Positions 56,864 through 64,000 of a stretch of DNA of 64,000 bases are shown piece after piece. The stretch comes from Thinopyrum elongatum (taxonomy: Eukaryota > Streptophyta > Magnoliopsida > Poales > Poaceae): assembly GCA_011799875.1 (NCBI GenBank), contig CM022302.1:102550237-102614236 (forward strand), given 5' to 3'. The number at the start of each line of letters is the position of its first letter. The first letter of the stretch is position 1. The notes below the pieces were generated by a model. The model saw only the letters and a list, made by a program, of their open reading frames with translations, was not told the DNA's origin and searched no databases. A program made the translations under genes and the position numbers.

Positions 56864-57930
56864 TGTCGGTGTACTAGAATAGGGGTACCCTAGTACCCCG
56901 TACTTGTGCACGGGCAGTAGTAGCATCCCGCGGCAAGGCTTGCTGGGGGATAGCCAAGGACAAACTCAAGATTGAGAAGCCATTCAAGAACAAAGTATAC
57001 AAAGCGAAAATCAAGGCCCCGGCAAGAGGAGCTTGCCGGGAGGAACAGTTGAGGCCCAGCCTGAGGTCTGTTGTAGCAGAGTACTTGCCGCGGCAAGGTA
57101 CTTGCCCCGGCAAGGTACTTGCCCCGGCAAGTTACCTCGCGCGGCAAGTTATTGGCTGCGGCAAGGTACTTGCCCCGGCAAGTTACCTTGCGTGGCAAGT
57201 TATTGGCTGCGGCAAGGTGCTTGCCTCGGCAAGTTACCTTGCGCGGCAAGCTATAGGCTGCGGCAAGCTATTAAGTGCGGCAAGGTCTTGCCGCGGCAAG
57301 CTTTACTGTACCCCTGTGCTACTGTGCTGTTGCTCCAGTGCCTCTGCCAGCGTGGCGCTCTGGGTCCTTCCAAGCGTGCGTGGCAGAGCACTGTGCAAGC
57401 GGCAGTGCACTGTGGCACACAAAGATGACGGGACGTCCACTTTTCCCCTGTCCAAGACGCCCTGATACATGTATTTGGACTGCCAAGACGTGCGCATTTA
57501 ATGCCCTTGTCCCCTGCCGTCAGAGGTAGGTGTGGCTAGTCAGCATGGTAATAATGGCTCTACTGTAGCAACTTTCCACCTCTACCTTTACTGTTTGCCA
57601 CCTGTTGGTGACCCCTTTGTGCGTATAAAAGGAGGCCCATGGGCAACGTAAGGGAGGGGAGCATTTTAGTTGTTAGCAATTCGGAGGTTGAGGACTCCAG
57701 GATTGTGTGCAGCTGCTTTGTAGCGCTCCTGGGGCCAGAACCCTCATCCACCTAATACACAAAAGCAGGAGTAGGGTATTACGCATCCGTGCGGCCCGAA
57801 CCTGGGTAAATCTCTCGTGTGCCTGTCGTGTTCTTCGCCGGTTCTGCTCTTTGTGCACGCCTCTCTCCCCGCCGAACGTAAAGTGGCCCACTCCTGGACC
57901 CCATAGGTGATCGTGGATTCATCCCCGACA
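56864..57930 (+). repeat. 3' LTR of Tat element B
   Basis: It starts TGTCGGTGTACTAGAATAGG and ends TTCATCCCCGACA. It is 17 bases longer than the 5' LTR owing to one extra GTACTTGCCCCGGCAAG unit in the CGGCAAG array (about 57080-57305). Confidence 0.95.
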
Positions 57931-57935
57931 CGGCG
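57931..57935 (+). repeat. Target site duplication CGGCG, right copy
   Basis: Matches 44376-44380. Confidence 0.95.
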
Positions 57936-58283
57936 TCTCCAAGAGAATGATGTGGCATACCCGGTTTTCGTGGCCAAGGTGCCAGAGGGCAAGGGCTTTG
58001 TGGATAGCGCCATCGGGGGTATGATCGTCCTGCGGTTTGATGACATCTTCGCTATGTTTAACCTTCATCGGCTGCACTACACCTTCGTCCAGCTATTTTC
58101 GCTGAGTATGGAGATGCGGATCATTAGAGACAAGACCCCGGACATCGTGATAGTCGACCCCTTCTACATGCGTGCCAAGATCTTGGGCAGCGCTGGGGAC
58201 CGGCAAGTCGCGAGTTCATACCTCGAAGGCGTCATTCTAGCAAACCCAGATAAGGATAACTTCCTCGTGCCTTACTTTCCCGA
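57936..58283 (+). CDS. Second CACTA gene, exon 3, right piece
   Basis: It resumes the frame broken by Tat-B: RR|LQENDVAYPVFVAKV, then FNLHRLHYTFVQLFSLSM, DIVIVDPFYMRAKIL and NFLVPYFP. The last part resembles the segment that precedes the Ulp1-like domain in CACTA second-ORF proteins. The donor GA|GTAAGT at 58283 splits an Asp codon with exon 4. Confidence 0.75.
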
Positions 58284-58370
58284 GTAAGTCATCCCCTCAC
58301 CGCCCCGTAACATATGATTTCTTAGATTTCGATCATTCTTTTTTTTTCTAACATTCCGTGTTTTGTGCAG

Positions 58371-58944
58371 TGACACACATTGCACACTCATCCTCTTAAG
58401 CCCGAAATATTCCATGGCCACGTATTTCGACTCGGACCGTCAGTCGAAGAAAGACTACACAAATATCAAGAAAGTTCTTGATGATGTTCTCCCCGGCTAC
58501 GCCAGATCTGGAGGCACCTTTAGCAGGCCAATTCGTAGGTACGGCAAGCACGTGTTCACCCACAATACGACATTCCCCTGCGTCAAGCAGCCGCCTGGCG
58601 GTCAGAAGGATGCCTACTACGCCCTCCATCACATGCGGGCGATCGTATGGGACCATAATCACCTTCTGCTACCAAATAATCTCAAAGATTGGGCCGCACG
58701 CTTGTCAGCAATCCAGGACACGGACATCAGACAAGAATTCTTTCGCATCCAGTCGGAGTTTACGGAACTCATCCATCAAGATGTCCTTCGTACCTCGGGG
58801 CAGTTCTACCTCAGATATCAACCGTCCAACAGTGAGATAGAAACAACGCTACAAATGCAGGCTGACAACGCCCGTGATTTCATGACCATCACGATAGACG
58901 GCGGCTTCATCCACGCTCCGGTCCTTGAGTCGAGTCGAAAGTAG
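58371..58944 (+). CDS. Second CACTA gene, exon 4: Ulp1/C48-like protease domain without catalytic cysteine
   Basis: Acceptor TTTTGTGCAG precedes the exon. The sequence aligns by eye with Ulp1-type cysteine protease regions carried by many plant CACTA proteins: DTHCTLILLSPK holds the His position, YFDSDRQSKKDY the Asp position, and FPCVKQPPGG the conserved Gln. Where active relatives have (L/D)CGYYVC, this copy reads KDAYYALHHM, so Asp/Ala replace Cys-Gly. It therefore looks unable to act as a protease, but the fold may be kept for binding. It ends TAG at 58942-58944. Family assignment is from motif memory; a structure or profile search would settle it. Confidence 0.7.
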
Positions 58945-59189
58945 TGATGCTATGTAGTTCTGAAATATCGATTAGCTCATGTTGTAATTAAACTTTAATG
59001 AACTTGTATGTCTCTTTGGTTTGGACAGTCGTTCAACTTATATGTAATCGATGCTATTTATTAGTAGGACCATGAATCGTGCTATTAATGTCTTGCTTTT
59101 CTCTTCCAATCTTTTTGTTGCATACTTATATATTGCTTATGTATTGTCTGTGAATTGCTACTAACGTTTTGTTTGGCTAGTGCATAGAG

Positions 59190-59444
59190 ATGCCGTCGTA
59201 TGTCGTGTACAAGGGTAAGGTTCCCGGAGTCTACGACGACTGGGAGGAGTGTCGGAGGCAGGTTCACCATTTCAGCGGTAACAGTTACAAAGGGTACACC
59301 ACTAGGGCGGAGGCGGAAGCTAGATACGCGCACTATCTAGCGGGAGAGAGGAGGGAGCGGAGGAGGAACCGGATGAAGACCAGTTTCATCGCGATGATGC
59401 TCATCGTGATGACCGCAGCTCTCTTCTATGTGATGGTAGTTTAG
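59190..59444 (+). CDS. Small CACTA ORF: RNase H1-type hybrid-binding domain plus C-terminal membrane segment
   Basis: This is an 84-residue intact frame. Residues 3-48 (YVVYKGKVPGVYDDWEEC, then VHHFSGNSYKGYTTRAEAEA) match the N-terminal hybrid-binding (viroplasmin-like) domain of RNase H1, which binds RNA:DNA hybrids; the key Trp, the YKGY segment and EAEA are all present. A basic stretch follows (GERRERRRNRMK), then about 20 hydrophobic residues (FIAMMLIVMTAALFYVMVV) to the end, a predicted tail anchor. There is no catalytic RNase H domain. It lies 245 bases after the second gene and just inside the right palindrome array; GGCTAG nine bases upstream could be a splice acceptor. Function is unknown. 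Confidence 0.75.
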   Translation: MPSYVVYKGKVPGVYDDWEECRRQVHHFSGNSYKGYTTRAEAEARYAHYLAGERRERRRNRMKTSFIAMMLIVMTAALFYVMVV

Positions 59445-59694
59445 ATGATCGATATCGACTTGTAATGTGAAGACAAACTCGCTACTCGTGGTCTCGAGAC
59501 TTGTAATGTTCTAACTTTGTTCGGTCTTTTGAATTCGGAGACTAGCTAATATGATGAATTGTATTCGGAGACTAATCTTCTATTGTATTCGATGAATCTG
59601 CTGTTTATATGTTTTGCTGTCTATATTCTGTGCAGTAATATATTTTGTAATCTGTGCAAATATCAGAAAAGAAAAAAAAATATTCCTAATATTC
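59445..59694 (+). other. 3' flank of the small ORF
   Basis: AT-rich with repeated GTATTCGGAGACTA and TTGTAATGT phrases; probable 3' UTR, no other feature. Confidence 0.4.
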
Positions 59695-59998
59695 ATACTA
59701 GTGGCGCACCATACAGCACATTAGTGGCGCACTGCTATAAAAATACTAGTGGCGCATTATATGTTAGTGCGCCATTAGTAACCCAGAGCACAAGGTAAAT
59801 ATGGCCCCCTGGGAGGCATACTAATGGCGCACCGTGTGACTTACTAATGGCGCACTGCCTGGTGCGCCACTATAGTCTGGTATACTAATGGCGCACCAGG
59901 GGTGCGCCATTAGTATATGTTACTAGTGGCGTGATGATAGTGGTGCACCTGTAGTGCGCCATTAATGGCCAAAACAGGTGCGCCACTAATAAGCCTTT
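59695..59998 (+). repeat. Right subterminal palindrome array of the large CACTA
   Basis: Repeated (T)AGTGGCGCACC, TAATGGCGCACC and GGTGCGCCATTA motifs mirror the left array (33840-34310). Confidence 0.8.
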
Positions 59999-60007
59999 TC
60001 CTAGTAG

Positions 60008-60010
60008 TAT
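60008..60010 (+). repeat. Target site duplication TAT, right copy, of the large CACTA
   Basis: Directly follows CCTTTTCCTAGTAG and matches 33807-33809. Confidence 0.8.
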
Positions 60011-60653
60011 GTACCAGGCTTTGGTATATATTCGGGGTGGAAGTACCTTGTCTTTCCACAATTACCGTCTTATGGGAAGAGTCATGCCCTCTGAGAGACA
60101 TGCTATCCAGATGGCTGCTCGTGAGGCTATTGCTCTTCTCAGGGACATCCTGCCTGTTATGTAGACCCGTCCCAATCACTACCTTCCGTGCCATGTTCCT
60201 TATACCAACCATTATGCTTTTTCCTGCACCGCAGGAGAAAGGGATGAGGCAATCGAGCCCCTTGTCCAGTATATCATGGCACTAGAGTCGGTCTTCACTG
60301 CACTGGTGGACGACCATCTTGCTGCACGGATGGACTTGGCTCGTGCGAGGATCACTCGCAGGAGTGAGTTCCGTTCACCTTCACCACGTGCCCCTCGTAT
60401 TCCGACTCCACCACACTATTCTCCTACTCAGCCCGCGGTTCAGCACTCATCCCCGAGTGATGAGGCTAGTCGCTTGGCTGCTCCTGTTCCGACCAGAGCT
60501 CCACTGTCAACGCGCACGGTGCCACCTCAGACAGGCGCTGCATCAACCTCTACCCGACTGGAGACCATTCCAGAAGAGCAGGAGGTTGAGTCTCGGGGAC
60601 CACAGTTGGGACTCACCCTCAGCGGAGCTTACAGTGTCTCAGACACCCCGTGA
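60011..60653 (+). pseudogene. Upstream ORF of the Tekay-like element, C-terminal part
   Basis: It continues the frame from 33809 (MYQALVYIRGGSTLSFHNYR), with a helical middle region (MALESVFTALVDDHLAARMD) and a Pro/Ser-rich tail (SPSPRAPRIPTPPHYSP). A TAG at 60162 interrupts it and it ends TGA at 60651. It is about 265 codons in all. It has no zinc knuckle or known gag motif. It is separated from true gag by about 350 non-coding bases. The role is unknown. Confidence 0.6.
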
Positions 60654-61008
60654 GGACAGATCGAGCGTCAGCACCGCAGTAGTCTTTTATGAGACGTGGT
60701 TGTAAGATATTTATTTTCTGTTTCTTCTTCTTCCTTTTTTGTAAGATGGTGAGTAACAGACTCAGACCACAGCACGTTGAGAGGACGAGGTAGTACTCTA
60801 GTTGAATAAGTGGTCGTGTAGTATACAGTTTCTGCAAGCATCTTGTATAATTACGTCATGCTTGTTTAATTAAGTCCTGCATGTATGATATAGCCTGTTG
60901 TACTTGCATCCTGGGGGGAAATTTATTTTCAGTCTCTTAAATTTTTTTAATTGCTGCTTTTATAATTTCTTTTCTCATCGGCGTTACACAAATACCCCCA
61001 GAAAGAAA
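60654..61008 (+). other. Spacer between upstream ORF and gag of the Tekay-like element
   Basis: AT-rich, with TTTCTTCTTCTTCC near 60722 and ending in CATCGGCGTTACACAAATACC before gag. No gene seen. Confidence 0.45.
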
Positions 61009-64000
61009 ATGCATCGCCCCTGGACCTGTTCTATGCCAAATCCGCCAGAGAGCAACCATGGACAAATGGGAAATAATTTTACACAAGGACAGACTAGTCA
61101 ACAAGGCAGTGACTCAGCATTTTCACAAGTATGACGTCTGTATGAACAAAGCCAGCAACAGCACCAAGAGATGATGCAGTAGTTAATCAATATGGGAAAT
61201 CACCAAGGACAAAATCAGAACAGGTCTAAATTGTCTGAGCTCCAGAAGACCAATCCTATCCTGTTCTCCCACACCAACAAACCATTGGAGGCAGATGATT
61301 GGCTACGTGATATTGAAAGAAAATTAGTTATTGCCCAGTGTACGGACCGGGAAAAAGTGCTTTATACCCCATACTATTTTTCTGGTACAGCAGCATCATG
61401 GTGGGAAAACTTATGCCACACTCATCCCAACGGAGCCAATATGACATGGGAACAATTCAAGGAAAACTTTCGGGGAGCACACATTCCTAACAGTATCATG
61501 AAATTAAAGAAGAGGGAATTTGAGGATCTCAAGCAGCGAGGCACCACAGTAGCCCAGTATCTGGACCAATTTACTCAGCTGGCCCGGTACGCCAACGACG
61601 AATACATGACATAAGACAAAAAGATGGAAAAATTTCTCGATGGACTGATTCTATCCTTAAAGTGCCAACTGGTAGTCCACACCTTTCCCGATTTTAAAAC
61701 ACTGGTGGACAAGGCAATTATACTGGAGAACGAACACCGCAACATGAATGAAATACGCAAGCGCCGTATGAACCAGTCATCTCAGGTTCGCAACAACAGA
61801 CCCAAGAATGAATTTCAGAAGCCTACAACACCCCGACAAGCAACTCCGCTACACTGACCAGCAACGGTAGCACCACAACAGAATCGCAGTGCTTTCAACA
61901 ACAGGACCCAAGATACGACATTCTATCCAAGCATCACCTGTTATGCCTGTGCAGGCGAAGGGCATTATTCCAGGCAATGCCCAAAGCAGGGAAATAATAC
62001 AACCAAGCCCAACAACAATGGCCGTGGTACAAACACAGCTCCAAAACGCAACAACTCCAACCCCAATAACAACTAGAGGAAGGGACAGGTCAACCACGTG
62101 ACATTTGAGGAGGCACAAAATGCACCTGATATTGTGTTTGGTACGTTTCCTGTCAACTCAATTAATGCTACAGTCTTATTTGATTCCGGAGCTTCCCATT
62201 CGTGTATCTCATAAAGATTTGCTTCGAAGAATCGATTTTCTTTTTCGCCTTTGCAAAATTCCATGGTTATTCTGTCCCCGGGATCGAAGCAAAGCACGCA
62301 ATGGTACTGCAAGGATGTGAATATTGAGATCAAAGGAATGATATTTTTAGCCAACCTTATTGTTCTGGAAGCAGTCGAACTGGATGTTATTCTGGGAATG
62401 GATTGGTTAACCAAAAATAAAGGTTTCATAGACTGCTACAACCGCACGGTGACTCTTACAAGCTGCCAACCAGAAACAATAAAATTTGGCACAAGGAGGA
62501 TTTCCGCAACACAAGGAAAGTTAAATCAAGTGGATACGACAGAATTAAGTAAGGTTCCTGTAGTCTGCGAATACCCCGATGTATTCCCTAAGGAGCTACC
62601 AGGAATGCCCCCAGACCGTGAAATTGAATTTGTTATTGAATTGGCACCTGGAACGACACCCATTTATAAGAAGCCGTACCGAATGGCTCCGACGGAATTG
62701 GCTGAGTTGAAGCAACAAATTAAGGAACTAATGGAAAAAGGTTATGTTCGACCCAGCTCATCACCATGGGGATCGCCAGTTTTATTTGCTAAGCAAAAGG
62801 ATGGTACCCTAAGGCTATGTATTGATTACAGGGCACTCAATATGGTCACCATAAAAAATAAATACCCGCTGCCCAGGATAAATGACTTGTTTGAACAGCT
62901 AGCAGAAGCCAAGGTTTTCTCAAAAATAGATTTAAGGTCAGGCTACCATCAATAGAAAATCCGATCGTCAGATATACCCAAGACTGCCTTTACTACCAGA
63001 TATGGATTATACGAGTTCACAGTTATGCCTTTTGGCTTAACCAATGCTCCTGCTTATTTTGTGCATCTCATGAACAAGGTCTTCATGAAATATCTGGACA
63101 AGTTCGTGGTCGTATTTATCGATGATATACTTATTTATTCCAAGACACCCGAGGAACATGAGCAACACCTACGAATAGTCCTGGAAGAATTGAGGAAAAA
63201 TCAACTATATGCCAAATTCAGTAAATGTGAATTTTGGTTACGAGAAGTTGGTTTTCTAGGACACGTACTGACACAAGACGGGATAGTAGTGGACCCAAGT
63301 AAAGTAAAGGTTGTCCAAGAATGGAAGCAACCCACAAACGTGACAGAGGTCAGGAGTTTTCTTGGTTTGGCTGGCTATTACCGGAGATTTATAGAAGGAT
63401 TCTCCACCATAGCTAAACCCATGACCCAATTACTTAAGAAGGATAAGAAGTTTGATTGGACTGAAGCTTGTGAGAAAAGTTTCCAAGAATTGAAAAAGAG
63501 GATAACAACGGCACCTGTTCTGGTCGTGCCCGATGTGCACAAATTTTTTGAGATATACTGTGACGCGTCCAGGAAAGGCCTTGGATGTGTATTGCTGCAA
63601 GAAGGAAAAGTCATGGCATATGCCTCAAGACAGCTACGACGACACGAGGAGATTTATCCTACGCATGATTTGGAGATTGCTGCGGTAATACATGCACTCA
63701 AAGAATGGCGACACTTTCTTCTCGGTGAACGATGTGAAATATACACGGACCACAAAAGTCTTAAGTATATTTTCACCCAGCCAGAATTAAACTTGAGACA
63801 GCGTCGCTGGCTTGAGTTAATAAAGGATTACGACATAGGAATTCATTACCATCCGGGTAAAGCAAATGTTGTGGCAGACGCCCTCAGCCGAAATCCCTGC
63901 ACCAACAATAATAGTGCGCAATTCTTACAGCATGAGTTTAATCAGGAATTTGCCAAACTCAATATGGTCCTAGTCACAGAAGGAACCGTTGCCCAACTGT
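61009..64000 (+). pseudogene. Gag-pol of the Tekay-like element, one frame with seven stops, runs off the window
   Basis: ATG 61009 opens a frame that stays in phase to 64000. Gag: ADDWLRDIERKL, ASWWENLCHTHP, REFEDLKQRGTTVAQYLDQF. A canonical CCHC knuckle CYACAGEGHYSRQC lies near 61939. Protease: VLFDSGASHS near 62175, then [34 protein letters not shown] and [10 protein letters not shown] near 63116. RNase [14 protein letters not shown] near 63557 and [11 protein letters not shown] near 63742. Stops: TGA 61132, TAG 61180, TAA 61612, TGA 61855, TAG 62074, TAA 62212, TAG 62953. Integrase and any chromodomain are beyond the window. No frameshift was seen. Confidence 0.88.

Larger units (their letters stand above)
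44381..57930 (+). mobile_element. Tat-lineage Gypsy retrotransposon B, full length with a spliced antisense gene
   Basis: Both LTRs (1050 and 1067 bases), the 5-base target duplication CGGCG, sense gag-pol (about 45431-51627) and an antisense gene (52700-56494) before the 3' LTR are present. A second, archaeal-type RNase H between RT/RNase H and integrase is diagnostic of the Tat lineage. The LTRs differ by about 15 substitutions plus one 17-base repeat unit by eye. At 1.3e-8 substitutions per site per year this suggests insertion roughly half a million years ago. Confidence 0.93.
33810..60007 (+). mobile_element. Large CACTA transposon (26.2 kb with a 13.6 kb nested Tat element)
   Basis: The left terminus is CACTACTAGGAAAAGGGC and the right terminus GCCTTTTCCTAGTAG. 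It has a TAT target duplication, subterminal GGCGCACC palindromes at both ends, a tnp2-type transposase gene, a second multi-exon gene and a small third ORF. Without Tat-B the element is about 12.6 kb, normal for an autonomous-size Triticeae CACTA. The right end lacks the outermost TG, and the tnp2 gene has two lesions, so this copy is probably immobile by itself. Confidence 0.9.
29520..64000 (+). mobile_element. Tekay-like Ty3-Gypsy element, split by the CACTA insertion and running off the window
   Basis: It comprises the 5' LTR 29520-33489, primer site, start of an upstream ORF (33658-33809), the CACTA insertion, the remainder of that ORF (60011-60653) and gag-pol from 61009 to the window end. 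The LTR starts TGTAACACCCC, as in many chromovirus-type grass elements. Gag and RT wording matches the Tekay/Del group, but the chromodomain region is outside the window, so the lineage is tentative. The left target duplication would be GTGGA (29515-29519). Confidence 0.75.

Noticed and set aside
56286..56882. Plus-strand frame of 198 codons before the 3' LTR of Tat-B
   Set aside because: It overlaps the start of the antisense gene and shows no domain.
1..64000. tRNA, rRNA or conserved host protein genes
   Set aside because: No cloverleaf with A and B boxes, no rRNA blocks and no frame resembling a conserved host gene was seen when reading both strands; small or highly split genes could still be missed by eye.

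Overview
The window reads as intergenic DNA from a large grass genome, most likely Triticeae (wheat, barley, rye or Aegilops). Almost every base that can be assigned belongs to transposable elements: Copia, Athila, Tat and Tekay LTR retrotransposons and CACTA transposons. I see no convincing single-copy host gene, no tRNA or rRNA gene and no CRISPR array. Family names are matched from memory of sequence features; no database was searched.

Left part. Bases 1-4036 are the 3' end of a SIRE/Maximus-type Copia element: decayed RT/RNase H, then a 2.1 kb LTR. Bases 4037-5880 are purine-rich and unassigned. Bases 5881-13142 are a CACTA-type element with a broken multi-exon TNP-like gene, duplicated exons, AT-rich arrays, a GGGCC-rich subterminal region and a right terminus ending GTAGTG. 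It abuts the non-coding interior of an Athila-like element whose 3' LTR is 16469-17996. Next comes a decayed minus-strand Gypsy remnant (17997-20688).

Right part: a nest that can be read layer by layer. The minus-strand Gypsy remnant contains a Fatima-like Athila element (from 20689). Its second LTR is cut by Tat element A (from 26630). The gag of Tat-A is cut by a Tekay-like element (from 29520). The upstream ORF of that element is cut by a CACTA transposon (33810-60007), and the second gene of the CACTA is cut by Tat element B (44381-57930). Three junctions are supported at base level: TSD CGGCG for Tat-B, TSD TAT for the CACTA with the Tekay ORF reading through once the insert is set aside, and the LTR start of the Tekay element. 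The right-hand partners of the Fatima-like, Tat-A and Tekay elements lie beyond base 64000.

The large CACTA is the most interesting unit. It has a tnp2 transposase with two lesions, a second five-exon gene (as split here) that stays open apart from the Tat-B insertion and fuses a TNP-type region to a Ulp1-like protease fold lacking the catalytic cysteine, and a small intact ORF with an RNase H1-type hybrid-binding domain followed by a predicted membrane segment. GGCGCACC palindromes occur at both ends and also between the two genes. Tat-B carries a sense gag-pol held in one frame but with nine stops, and a spliced antisense gene with its own TATA-like promoter. Most of the stops fit C-to-T change at CAG or CGA, as expected for methylated, silenced repeats.
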